From the NCBI RefSeq assembly GCF_012911845.1, contig NZ_JAAXCU010000042.1, forward strand, positions 62,001-126,000: 64,000 bases of DNA. The letters run 5' to 3'. The stretch is from Bacillus sp. RO2. Its GTDB lineage: Bacteria > Bacillota > Bacilli > Bacillales > Bacillaceae_I. Every line of letters starts with the position of its first letter. The stretch's first letter is position 1. A model generated the notes under the pieces. It searched no databases and was not told where the DNA came from. It was given only the letters and a program-made list of their open reading frames with translations. Positions 47,519-55,309 of the stretch are shown one piece after another. The position numbers were made by a program, and so were the translations under genes.

Positions 47519-48010
47519 TTAACGATAGTTTACAAATTGTAGGTCAATATCCAAATCAGCCTCACGAAGAGCTGCAATCACCTGTTGGAGATCATCACGA
47601 TTCTTTCCAGTAACGCGCACTTGGTCATCCTGGATTTGAGTTTTTACCTTCAAACCTGAATTCTTGATAATTGTGTTAATTTTTTTCGTATTGTCCTTAT
47701 CAATGCCTTGGACAAGCTTACCACGTTGACGAACTGCCCCTTTAGAAGCATCTTCCATTTTGCCGTATTGAATATTTTTCGTTGGAACATTTCGCTTGAT
47801 CATTTTGCTGACCATTACATCTTTTAGTTGATCCAGTTTAAATTCACTGTCCGATAAAAGAACAATTTCTTCTTTTTCTAGCTTGATGTCACTGACAGAG
47901 CCTTTAAAGTCAAATCGATTCTGAATTTCTTTTAACGCAATATTTATGGCGTTTGTCACTTCTGCTAAATCTACTTTTGAAACAATGTCAAAAGAACTCT
48001 CTTTTGCCAT
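47519..48010 (-). CDS. yitK: YajQ family nucleotide-binding protein (YitK)
   Basis: A 163-aa member of the YajQ/DUF520 family: it starts [15 protein letters not shown] and contains [11 protein letters not shown], the [11 protein letters not shown] block and [15 protein letters not shown]. In other bacteria YajQ binds nucleotides, in some cases cyclic di-GMP, but its role in Bacillus is not settled. GGAGGGATTTCC precedes the ATG. Divergent from cvfB. Confidence 0.92.
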   Translation of the reverse strand: MAKESSFDIVSKVDLAEVTNAINIALKEIQNRFDFKGSVSDIKLEKEEIVLLSDSEFKLDQLKDVMVSKMIKRNVPTKNIQYGKMEDASKGAVRQRGKLVQGIDKDNTKKINTIIKNSGLKVKTQIQDDQVRVTGKNRDDLQQVIAALREADLDIDLQFVNYR

Positions 48011-48085
48011 GGAAATCCCTCCATCATAGGTTTTAAAAATTTTACCAAAAGGTAATTATAAGAAAAATATCGCTTTCTGTTCCTA

Positions 48086-48114
48086 ATTATAGTAGAATAA
48101 AGCGATTTGGACAA
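48086..48114 (-). promoter_or_regulatory. SigA promoter of yajQ
   Basis: On the minus strand TTGTCC (48109-48114), a 17-bp spacer and perfect TATAAT (48086-48091). Confidence 0.6.
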
Positions 48115-48213
48115 CTTAATCAAAGTCATGTACACTTTACATAACAAAATCCAACTTTCGTTTACTAGGCGAATGTTGATGATAATAATGGGCAAAAAGG
48201 AAGGTATAAAGAA

Positions 48214-49068
48214 ATGATGGAAACAGGAACGGTTTTAGAATTAACTGTTGATCGAGAGACGCCGCTTGGATACATGCTTACAAATGGAGAAGAAACAATC
48301 CTTCTTCATAAAAATGAAGCAACTAGAGAATTAGGGGAAGACGAGACGGTAGAGGTTTTTCTATACTCCGACCAAAAAAGTCGAATTACAGCTACCATGA
48401 CCATCCCTAAAGGCCTTAATGGGCATGAATGGATGGAAGTAGTGGAGGTGCTCCCAGGTCTAGGCGCCTTCATTAACATCGGAATTGCAAAAGATGCCCT
48501 TATTCCGGCGGATGACTTACCGGTATATGAAGAAATATGGCCGCAAGTCGGTGCCCATTTGCTTTGCCGTGTAAAAACGGACCGCCGTGGAAAACTGATC
48601 GGAAAACTTGCCACACAAGACGTGATGTTAGATAGATCTATTAAAGCCCCATCTAATATCCTTAATCAAAATATTCAAGGGACCATCTATCGACTTCTAA
48701 AAGTGGGGAGCTATATCATTTCCAACGAAGGCTATATTGGATTCATCCATAATTCAGAACGCAAGGAAGAACCAAGATTAGGACAAGTGATAGAAGGAAG
48801 AATCATTGATGTAAAGGACGACGGAACCATCAACGTGTCTCTGTTGCCTCGTAAACAAGAAGCAATGGATGAAGATGCCCAGGTTATCATGGACTACTTG
48901 GACCTAAGGGGCGGAGCAATGCCGTATAGTGATAAAAGTGCCCCTGATGATATTAAGGAACAGTTCAATATCAGCAAAGCCGCATTTAAGCGTGCAATGG
49001 GTAAGCTCATGAAACAAGGGTTGATCCGTCAGTCTGAAGGTTGGACGTATAAGAAGGAAGAAGAATAA
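48214..49068 (+). CDS. cvfB: CvfB family S1-domain RNA-binding protein (YitL)
   Basis: 284 aa, with several S1/OB-fold RNA-binding modules (for example PGLGAFINIGIAKDALIP and GYIGFIHNSERKE) and a C-terminal winged-helix part with NISKAAFKRAMGKLMKQGLI. CvfB is an RNA-binding regulator of virulence factors in Staphylococcus; in Bacillus the role is unknown. The GGAAGG site precedes two consecutive ATG codons and either could be used. Position beside yajQ is as in B. subtilis (yitK-yitL). Confidence 0.9.
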   Translation: MMETGTVLELTVDRETPLGYMLTNGEETILLHKNEATRELGEDETVEVFLYSDQKSRITATMTIPKGLNGHEWMEVVEVLPGLGAFINIGIAKDALIPADDLPVYEEIWPQVGAHLLCRVKTDRRGKLIGKLATQDVMLDRSIKAPSNILNQNIQGTIYRLLKVGSYIISNEGYIGFIHNSERKEEPRLGQVIEGRIIDVKDDGTINVSLLPRKQEAMDEDAQVIMDYLDLRGGAMPYSDKSAPDDIKEQFNISKAAFKRAMGKLMKQGLIRQSEGWTYKKEEE

Positions 49069-49094
49069 AAGTGTGTTCGGCTTCGCCGGAAATG

Positions 49095-49130
49095 CAGCTC
49101 ATTAGGTGACTAGTGGGCTGTTTTTGTTTT
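49095..49130 (+). terminator. Terminator after cvfB
   Basis: CAGCTCATTA and TAGTGGGCTG pair with a G-T pair and one mismatch around a 6-nt loop, followed by TTTTTGTTTT. Confidence 0.65.
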
Positions 49131-49158
49131 CATTGGGCGTGTAGTAGCCTTTGGAGTT

Positions 49159-49478
49159 GGAAAACGTTGGCGTCTCTAAGCCCGAGCAGTCGAAAATCCC
49201 AAGCGAAATGTCTAATAGATGGGCTCTATACGCCCGACCAGTCGAAAATCCAAAGTGAAATGTCTAATAGAAGGGTTCTATACGCCCGAGCAGTCGAAAA
49301 TCCCAAGCGAAATGTCTAATAGATGGGCTCTATACGCCCGACCAGTCGTAAATCCCAAGCGAAATGTCTAATAGATGGGCTCTATACGCCCGAACAGTCG
49401 AAAATCCCAAGCGAAATGTCTAATAGATCCCCCTCTATAAGCCCAAACAACCCACCGTGCAACCCTAATTGTCAAATA
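49159..49478 (+). repeat. Tandem array C: about 6 units of 52 bp
   Basis: TCTAATAG recurs at 49211, 49263, 49315, 49367 and 49419, exactly every 52 bp, with a worn unit before and a worn TCAAATAG at 49471. Each unit has ATAGATGGGCTCTAT (15-nt inverted repeat; one unit has the array-B form ATAGAAGGGTTCTAT), then ACGCCCGACCAGTCGAAAAT. It fills the gap between convergent cvfB and a small-protein gene. Confidence 0.92.
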
Positions 49479-49538
49479 GAATCCTCCCCACACAAAAGAA
49501 GCCGCCCCCCAATAAAAGAAGCGACTCTCCAATACATC

Positions 49539-49670
49539 CTACAAATGATCCGTCTTCTTAGAATACTGACGCTCACCTTTTTGTGCATTCTTCTCACGTT
49601 GCATATTCTTTTCGTGGAGCTTGGCGTTATTGTCTTTCGCTTTTTTATCGTTATCGCTTGTATGTGGCAT
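49539..49670 (-). CDS. Small hydrophilic protein (DUF3941-like)
   Basis: A 43-aa frame: MPHTSDNDKKAKDNNAKLHE, then KNMQREKNAQ and the end KGERQYSKKTDHL. It is very rich in Lys, Asn, Asp and Glu, with no hydrophobic core. I recall highly similar short proteins (DUF3941) in Bacillaceae, of unknown function; the composition recalls small spore proteins. AGG lies 8 nt upstream of the ATG. Too short for most ORF tracks. Confidence 0.65.
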   Translation of the reverse strand: MPHTSDNDKKAKDNNAKLHEKNMQREKNAQKGERQYSKKTDHL

Positions 49671-49734
49671 AGAAAAACCTACCCCTTTCTCAAAAAGATA
49701 GGAATAGGTTGTCCTGCCTGCATGAAGTTATGTG

Positions 49735-50598
49735 TTACGCTTTTTTCCCATTGAGGAAGAATAAGGCGATGGTTCCTGGACCGGCATGGGCGCCTACTGC
49801 TGACCCGATTGAAGTAATCGTAAAGTCATCACAATCACACAATTCTTTAATCATCTCTTTTAACGCTTCTGCAGTAGCAAGATCATCTCCGTGGCTGATT
49901 CCAATTCGTTGAACAGACGTGTCAAAACCGTTCCGTTCTCTCATTACTTCGACCATCCGACGCAAAACTTTCTTACGGCCACGGATTTTTTCCAATGGCA
50001 TCAACTTTCCGTCTTCCATGTGAAGCAATGGTTTGATATTCAGCAGGCCTCCAACAAATGCGGATGCTTTACTTACGCGGCCGCCTCGTGCCAAATAATC
50101 CAAATTGTCTACGGTGAAAACATGTTCCATGTGGTGAATATCTTCATTCACCGCTGACAATAATTCTTCTTTGGAAGCCCCGCCGCTAGCCATTTCAGCA
50201 GCTCTCTTTACAACAAGCCCATATCCTAAAGAAGCACACTTTGAATCGATAATAGTCAAGTCGAGCTCAGGATACTCTTCCAATACTTCTTTTTGCATAA
50301 GTACTGCTGTTTGATATGTACCTGATAATTCAGAAGAGAATGCTACATAAATAGCTGTTTCACCATTCTTTGCTACACTAGTAAATAAATCTTTCATAAA
50401 GACTGGGGATGCTTGTGAGGTTTTCACCACTTCGCCGTTGCGCATCGCATCATACACTTGGGAAGAATTAATAGTGACCATGTCCTCATATTCAGTTTCT
50501 CCAAACAGTACTTTTAGCGGAATAAGGTCTATCATTTCACTTGCAAAAAAATCTTTTGGTAAGTCGCTTGCACTATCTGCAATAATTCTTATTGTCAT
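49735..50598 (-). CDS. yitS: DegV family fatty-acid-binding protein (YitS)
   Basis: 287 aa, starting MTIRIIADSASDLPKDFF, with the DegV blocks TSQASPVFMKDLF, SSELSGTYQTA, DNLDYLARGGRVSKASAFVG and the closing GSAVGAHAGPGTIALFF. DegV/FakB proteins bind a fatty acid; FakB types present it to the kinase FakA for phosphorylation. Whether this copy works with FakA or has another role is not visible. AGAAGGTGACCTT precedes the ATG. Confidence 0.9.
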   Translation of the reverse strand: MTIRIIADSASDLPKDFFASEMIDLIPLKVLFGETEYEDMVTINSSQVYDAMRNGEVVKTSQASPVFMKDLFTSVAKNGETAIYVAFSSELSGTYQTAVLMQKEVLEEYPELDLTIIDSKCASLGYGLVVKRAAEMASGGASKEELLSAVNEDIHHMEHVFTVDNLDYLARGGRVSKASAFVGGLLNIKPLLHMEDGKLMPLEKIRGRKKVLRRMVEVMRERNGFDTSVQRIGISHGDDLATAEALKEMIKELCDCDDFTITSIGSAVGAHAGPGTIALFFLNGKKA

Positions 50599-50813
50599 AA
50601 GGTCACCTTCTTTACTATACTTACAAGCATGGGTTAAGCTGTATTAGAAAAATTATTATTACTTCCATACGAGGAATAATACTCCTTTTTTCAAGTTTAC
50701 CCATTAATGAATCACTCTTCAAGAAAAGAAAATGGAGATTTTCGTTTTGGAAGGGTAAAAAGAGGCAAAATACATAAAATAAGGCAGCAGGCTGTTAGGA
50801 GGTTTTGGGCCAT

Positions 50814-51659
50814 ATGGATGTCCAGCAACATGTAAAAAAGGTGCTAATTGTACTAATAGGAGCATTTCTTAATGCAATCGCAATGAACTTCTTCCTGATA
50901 CCCGCGGATGTTTATGCAAGCGGATTTACTGGTGTATCACAGCTGATATTCCGTATTTCAGAAGATTTTCTTCCGTTCACGATTTCTACAGGTATTACGT
51001 TATTGCTTCTCAATATACCCGTTACGATTTTAGCGTGGAAGAAGGTAGGACGCTCTTTTACTATTTATAGTTTTCTTAGTGTTTTCCTCATGTCATTTTT
51101 TCTTGAGGTTGTACCGATTTACAGCTTTAATGACGATATTTTGCTTAATGCTGTTTTTGGCGGTGTCATCGCTGCGGTAGGTGTAGGTTTGACACTTAAG
51201 TGGGGAGCTTCCACAGGTGGTCTTGATATCATTGCCATGATTTTATCCCGAATGAAGGACAAGCCTGTCGGAACTTACTTTTTTGCACTGAATGCAGTAA
51301 TTATTGTTACGGCTGGTCTTGTATTTGGGTGGGAAAAAGCATTATACACGCTTGTGACACTTTATGCTTCTACTCGTGTTATTGACGCAATACATACAAG
51401 ACATGAGAAGTTGACTGCCATGATTGTAACGAAGAAGGGGCAGGCGGTTAAAGAAGCCATTCATGCGAAAATGGTGAGAGGAATTACGTCTGTTCCTGCT
51501 CGCGGGGGATTTACTGGAGAGGATAAAGAAATGCTGATGATTGTTATCACTCGTTATGAGATGTATGATTTGGAGCGGATTTTGAAGGAAGCGGATCCGA
51601 ATGCTTTTACTAATATCGTAGAGACCGCTGGTATTTTCGGGTTCTTCCGGAAAGATTAA
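50814..51659 (+). CDS. yitT: YitT family membrane protein (DUF161/DUF2179)
   Basis: 281 aa with five or six N-terminal membrane helices and a soluble C-terminal DUF2179 domain (TAMIVTKKGQAVKEAIHAKM). The motif LKWGASTGGLDIIAMIL is typical. Function unknown. I start at the ATG 50814, 11 nt after AGGAGG; the in-frame TTG at 50805 lies too near the SD. Monocistronic, with convergent neighbours on the right. Confidence 0.9.
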   Translation: MDVQQHVKKVLIVLIGAFLNAIAMNFFLIPADVYASGFTGVSQLIFRISEDFLPFTISTGITLLLLNIPVTILAWKKVGRSFTIYSFLSVFLMSFFLEVVPIYSFNDDILLNAVFGGVIAAVGVGLTLKWGASTGGLDIIAMILSRMKDKPVGTYFFALNAVIIVTAGLVFGWEKALYTLVTLYASTRVIDAIHTRHEKLTAMIVTKKGQAVKEAIHAKMVRGITSVPARGGFTGEDKEMLMIVITRYEMYDLERILKEADPNAFTNIVETAGIFGFFRKD

Positions 51660-51674
51660 GTACCGTTAAACACC

Positions 51675-51799
51675 TCTGGTGATTTTCGCAAATGGCTTAG
51701 CTTTCCCAGGGGCGGTGCTTGAGCCTCCTCGCTATGCTGTGGGGACTAAAGCTACCGCTATCTCCCTCAGGAGTCTTTGCCCTTTGCTCCAATCACCAG
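51675..51799 (-). repeat. Dispersed element, copy 5 (minus orientation)
   Basis: Begins CTGGTGATTTTCGC and ends TTGCTCCAATCACCAG. Compared with copy 3 both ends carry a change (CTGTTGATT to CTGGTGATT, AATCAACAG to AATCACCAG) that keeps them complementary. The interior has GAGCCTCCTCGC and GTGGGGACT blocks. Confidence 0.83.
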
Positions 51800-51811
51800 C
51801 TCGAAATTTTG

Positions 51812-51854
51812 AAAAACAGCGCACAAGCTTTCATATGGCTTGTGCGCTGTTTTG
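51812..51854. terminator. Bidirectional terminator between yitT and the DUF3813 gene
   Basis: AAAACAGCGCACAAGC and GCTTGTGCGCTGTTTT form a perfect 16-bp stem with an 9-nt loop. Confidence 0.93.
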
Positions 51855-51856
51855 TG

Positions 51857-52093
51857 TTACTTGTCTTGTTGGCTGTTGAAAAGTTCTTCCTGCAATTCGC
51901 GAAGCTGTGCTTTTTCGGCTTCGTTTGAATTTGCATAAGCGGAGGATAATGCGTTTTTGGCAACACTCATCGAATTCGAATTGATTTCAGATGAATAATC
52001 ATGTTTATGGTTATGCTCAGATGCAGAATCATGCTTTCCCTTTACAACATTCATCACTGCTTCACGAGCGGATTGGAATAATTGGTTTCCCAT
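51857..52093 (-). CDS. DUF3813 family small protein (YizC-like)
   Basis: 78 aa, beginning MGNQLFQSAREAVMNVVKGK and ending in the helical NALSSAYANSNEAEKAQLRE LQEELFN-type tail typical of DUF3813. The middle is His/Ser-rich. Function unknown. TTGGAGGG lies 8 nt before the second of two consecutive ATG codons; the first (52096) overlaps the stop of the gene before it (TAATG). It is co-transcribed with yitU and the small gene between them. Confidence 0.75.
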   Translation of the reverse strand: MGNQLFQSAREAVMNVVKGKHDSASEHNHKHDYSSEINSNSMSVAKNALSSAYANSNEAEKAQLRELQEELFNSQQDK

Positions 52094-52095
52094 CA

Positions 52096-52248
52096 TTATA
52101 TCCCTCCAAGAGAATTGCGTTCGGCTTGATGTGCTTTACGCTCTTCTGCTTGTTCCATCGTAAGGTGATAAGGGATTTGCTGATCATGAAGCTGTACAGA
52201 ATTTTTACCCTGCTGAACAAAACGTTTTGATTTGCTGCTTCTACCCAT
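52096..52248 (-). CDS. Small conserved-looking hypothetical protein
   Basis: 50 aa starting MGRSSKSKRFVQQGKNSVQL; basic, Gln-rich, with a predicted helix (YHLTMEQAEERKAHQAERN). I do not recognise the family. AAAGGGGGG lies 9 nt upstream of the ATG, and the stop overlaps the next start in TAATG, which supports real translation. It stands between yitU and the DUF3813 gene in one leftward unit. Confidence 0.65.
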   Translation of the reverse strand: MGRSSKSKRFVQQGKNSVQLHDQQIPYHLTMEQAEERKAHQAERNSLGGI

Positions 52249-52339
52249 TATGAAAGCCCCCCTTTTCAAATAGGACAATCACTTGTCCACTATCTAGTCT
52301 AAGTAAAAGTGGTGCTTTCTATGAGGGCAAATATTGGTC

Positions 52340-53146
52340 TTAAAGCTGCAGTTTTTTCTCTAGGAAGACAGCAATCCCATCTTCTTCGTTACTTAATGTT
52401 ACTTCGTTAGCTTTAGCTTTCAGACCATCAATTGCATTGCCCATTGCGACGCCAGTACCTGCATACTCAATCATTTCATAATCGTTATCTTCGTCGCCAA
52501 AAGCAATAATGTTTTCTTTAGGAATATTGTAATGAGCAGCAACTCTTTGTAATCCCACTGCTTTGTTCATCCCAGTCCGCACAAGCTCGATGACGTGCCA
52601 TGGTGCAGCCCATCGTCTGTGATCAATGACCTCTGCATGAACTTCAGATAAATATTTTCTAATTTTTGGAACTTCATCTTCACTTGCATGAATGAGAATA
52701 CATGTAGGGTCCTTTTTCAGTACTTTTCTCAGGTCACCCGTTTCAATTTTTGGATTGCCAAACCCGAAGATATCTAACAATTTTTCATCATGAAAGTGAA
52801 AATAAACATCATCTATTACCTCTGCTAAAATATTATGTATATTATATTTCTCGCTCACTTCAACAATTTCTTTTACTGTATTAATGGAAAGTGGTTCATG
52901 ATAAACTCCCCATTCATCGTTCCCAGGGTAGTGCACAAAAGCTCCGTTAAAATTTACTATTGGAGTGGTGAGATTCATTTCCTCATAATACATGATGCTT
53001 GCTCTGTATGGACGTCCCGTTGCGATTACTACTTCGTGTCCTTGCTCCATAGCTTTTTGAAGGGCGATTTTATTTCGTTTGGAAATTTTTTTGTCATCTG
53101 TCAATAATGTTCCGTCTAGGTCAACTGCAATTAGATGTTTATCCAC
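52340..53146 (-). CDS. yitU: Cof-type HAD phosphatase (YitU)
   Basis: A 268-aa haloacid dehalogenase superfamily phosphatase of the Cof (IIB cap) type. Motif I is DLDGTLLTDD, motif II IATGRP and motif IV AFGDEDNDYEM. Such enzymes hydrolyse phosphorylated small molecules (flavin precursors and sugar phosphates are known substrates); the one here cannot be told. It heads a leftward three-gene unit with two small proteins. Confidence 0.9.
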   Translation of the reverse strand: MDKHLIAVDLDGTLLTDDKKISKRNKIALQKAMEQGHEVVIATGRPYRASIMYYEEMNLTTPIVNFNGAFVHYPGNDEWGVYHEPLSINTVKEIVEVSEKYNIHNILAEVIDDVYFHFHDEKLLDIFGFGNPKIETGDLRKVLKKDPTCILIHASEDEVPKIRKYLSEVHAEVIDHRRWAAPWHVIELVRTGMNKAVGLQRVAAHYNIPKENIIAFGDEDNDYEMIEYAGTGVAMGNAIDGLKAKANEVTLSNEEDGIAVFLEKKLQL

Positions 53147-53214
53147 CGTATCAAACTCCTTTTTTGTACATAAAAAAATATTGCTGATTTAAGTGTAACC
53201 TTTTTCAAATTTGA

Positions 53215-53238
53215 TTGTCTACATGTTAAACTAGACAA
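53215..53238. promoter_or_regulatory. Inverted repeat upstream of yitV
   Basis: TTGTCTA (53215-53221) and TAGACAA (53232-53238) are perfect inverted halves 10 bp apart in the divergent yitU/yitV intergenic region, placed like an operator. No known regulator is recognised. Confidence 0.4.
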
Positions 53239-53288
53239 GAGTCTATTAAATAGGAAAAATGAGGTAAATATGGACAGGGGGACGTAAG

Positions 53289-54101
53289 ATGATCAATGTC
53301 GTCAAGCAGAAGACAGGTGCTGTTTCGTTTCTTCATGTGTGTGAAGCAGATTCCTTTTCAAATTCTAAGCCTACTGTTATCTTTGTACATGGGTTTCAAA
53401 GTGTGAAGGAAAATAACTTGCATTATGCCTATCTTTTAGCAGAGAAAGGATTTCGTGTAATACTTCCCGATTGCATCCATCATGGAGACAGAGACAGCGG
53501 ATTAAAGAGTCAAGAAATGATGCAGTCATTCTGGGAAATTGTCATCCAGACTGTTCATGAAATAGATATTCTTAAAAAACACCTAACAGAATCAGGATTA
53601 TCGGATCAAGCTGAAATTGGGGTTGCCGGCACATCAATGGGTGGAATTGTAACATTCGGTGCATTAAAAAAATACCCTTGGATCAAAGCAGCAGTCAGTT
53701 TAATGGGCTGCCCTAGTTATCAAGATTTTGCACGCTACAAAGTGGACAAATTTCTTGAAGCAGGTTTTGCTTTACCATTTACTGAAGAGCAATTGGAATC
53801 CTATTATGCAAAATTAAAACCATATGACCTCTCAACCGATCCATCATCCCTTAACGCGCGGCCTTTGTTATGTTGGCATGGAAAACGAGACCAAGAGGTT
53901 CCGATTGATCCGTTATTAACGTTTGTAAAAAACAATAAAGGTTATTATAAAAATAAGCCGAACAATATGAAGGTCATTGTGGATGAATATGCAGATCATA
54001 AAGTGAGCAGAGAAGGTGTGTTGGCAACAGTGGATTGGTTTGCTGAGCATCTAACTCAAAATGTAAAGGAGCGATATCATGCAGGAAGCATTAAAAGATA
54101 A
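53289..54101 (+). CDS. yitV: Alpha/beta hydrolase, prolyl oligopeptidase-like esterase (YitV)
   Basis: 270 aa. The oxyanion-side VHGFQSVKEN, nucleophile elbow GTSMGG, late acid HGKRDQEVP and the His of DEYADHK give a complete Ser-Asp-His set. It would be a cytoplasmic esterase of unknown substrate, as there is no signal peptide. Its end overlaps yitW by 23 nt, so the two are coupled. AGGGGGACGTAAG precedes the ATG. Confidence 0.87.
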   Translation: MINVVKQKTGAVSFLHVCEADSFSNSKPTVIFVHGFQSVKENNLHYAYLLAEKGFRVILPDCIHHGDRDSGLKSQEMMQSFWEIVIQTVHEIDILKKHLTESGLSDQAEIGVAGTSMGGIVTFGALKKYPWIKAAVSLMGCPSYQDFARYKVDKFLEAGFALPFTEEQLESYYAKLKPYDLSTDPSSLNARPLLCWHGKRDQEVPIDPLLTFVKNNKGYYKNKPNNMKVIVDEYADHKVSREGVLATVDWFAEHLTQNVKERYHAGSIKR

Positions 54102-54390
54102 AGTAATGGAAATATTGGAGGAAGTAGAAGACCCAGAACTAGGTGTTGACATTGTTAACCTTGGACTGGTTTATGATGTGGACATAGATGCATCTAATAA
54201 TGTTGATATAACGATGACATTGACATCGATTGGCTGCCCGCTTGCTGGGGAGATCGTGGAAGATGTGAAAAAGAAGCTGGCACCAGTGGAAGAAATTAAT
54301 GAGGTGGACGTAAACATTACATTTAATCCGCCTTGGAGTAAAGATCGAATGTCCCGTCTGGCTAAGATAGCATTGAACGTTACAGACTAA
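54079..54390 (+). CDS. yitW: MIP18/SufT-type iron-sulfur assembly protein (YitW)
   Basis: A 103-aa DUF59 protein. DPELGVDIVNLGLVYDV and the cysteine block TSIGCPLAGEIVEDV are diagnostic. SufT-like proteins help Fe-S cluster maturation. AAAGGAG lies 9 nt upstream of the ATG, within the end of yitV. In B. subtilis the same pair occurs; there biosynthetic arg-car genes follow not far downstream, and they are absent here. Confidence 0.9.
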   Translation: MQEALKDKVMEILEEVEDPELGVDIVNLGLVYDVDIDASNNVDITMTLTSIGCPLAGEIVEDVKKKLAPVEEINEVDVNITFNPPWSKDRMSRLAKIALNVTD

Positions 54391-54423
54391 AAGACGAAAT
54401 TGATTGCAAAGGGAGAAATGAGC

Positions 54424-54762
54424 ATGAAAAACAAAGTGATACTTGTCAGTTCTAATCAGTTGGGAAAAGGCGATGAAGCTTTAGGGGAAGGTGTTTTAGA
54501 AACATTTTTTACGATTCTAAAGCAACGTGAAGAGAAGCCAGAGGCAATCTTCCTGATGAATACAGGGGTGTATACGTTAACAGAGGATTCTCTGGTTTCT
54601 GTTCACTTAAAAGAAATACATGAATCTGGAGTTCCGGTTTATGCTTGTAAAAGTTGTGTTGATCATTATGAGGTGGAACAGAAGCTCATTAGCGGAGAGA
54701 TTAGTGGCATGTCTCATTTTATCGACCTTGCTTCCAAGCATGAAGTTTTAACGATTGCTTAA
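54424..54762 (+). CDS. DsrE/YedF-like sulfurtransferase-family protein
   Basis: 112 aa with the DsrE-like fold seen in the C-terminal half of YedF: KVILVSSNQLGKGDEALG, LMNTGVYTLTEDS, and the cysteine pair VYACKSCVDHY. The CKSC cysteines could handle sulfur or metal. It lies 33 bp after yitW, an Fe-S gene, which suggests a related role, though this is inference. AAAGGGAG lies 8 nt before the chosen ATG. Confidence 0.75.
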   Translation: MKNKVILVSSNQLGKGDEALGEGVLETFFTILKQREEKPEAIFLMNTGVYTLTEDSLVSVHLKEIHESGVPVYACKSCVDHYEVEQKLISGEISGMSHFIDLASKHEVLTIA

Positions 54763-54896
54763 AAATGGATGACATACCCTTCCATGGTTTGAGTCATGAA
54801 ACAGGACAACTTGGGTACGATAAAAGGGAGATAGTTTCATCTCATTTTTAGGGACAGTCTTAGAATTTTCATGATCTGACTATAGGAGGTAATCGT

Positions 54897-55076
54897 ATGG
54901 GACAGAATCAACAATTCAGACCGGGTCAAAAAGCGCCGAATAACGGGATTTATCTTGAAATTGGGGAGACCGGAAGCGGAGTTAAAAATCCTCAAAAGGT
55001 AAACTTAAAAGCCGGGGACACTTTTCCCGAAACTTCCAATCATAATCGCCTGTGGGCGAAAAAGCGCCGTCCGTAA
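54897..55076 (+). CDS. yjzC: YjzC family small protein
   Basis: A 59-aa frame starting MGQNQQFRPGQKAPNNGIYL, then EIGETGSGVKNPQKV and ending NHNRLWAKKRRP, the YjzC pattern as I remember it. Function unknown. TAGGAGGTAATCGT precedes the ATG, a strong site. It is followed by a clear terminator, so it is its own transcript. Confidence 0.85.
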   Translation: MGQNQQFRPGQKAPNNGIYLEIGETGSGVKNPQKVNLKAGDTFPETSNHNRLWAKKRRP

Positions 55077-55082
55077 CTATTA

Positions 55083-55117
55083 AGTCATCCTCTTTTTATT
55101 GAGAGGGTGGCTTTTTT
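55083..55117 (+). terminator. Terminator after yjzC
   Basis: AGTCATCCTCT pairs with AGAGGGTGGCT (G-T pairs) and six T follow. Confidence 0.8.
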
Positions 55118-55135
55118 GGATATATCCTTTTCACT

Positions 55136-55282
55136 CAACTAGAAACTTTTACGAGGAAGATACGTAATTATAGCTGGATTGTAACTTTTAAAGAGGTTAT
55201 TGTAACTATTTTTGTTGGGATTATTACTTCTTAAGAGGCTATTATAACTATTTTCGTCTATATTGTAACTTTTATAAAAAAA
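55136..55282. repeat. Tandem array E: 21-bp period, 42-bp dimer
   Basis: The word ATTGTAACT, or variants with one or two changes, recurs at 55178, 55199, 55220, 55241 and 55262, exactly every 21 bp. Alternate units are more alike (TTTTAAAGAGG against TATTTTTGTTGG continuations), giving a 42-bp dimer; a worn dimer precedes. It fills the region where the clpB promoter should be. Confidence 0.82.
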
Positions 55283-55309
55283 ATTTGATAAAAAGGAGTG
55301 ACCTCAAAT

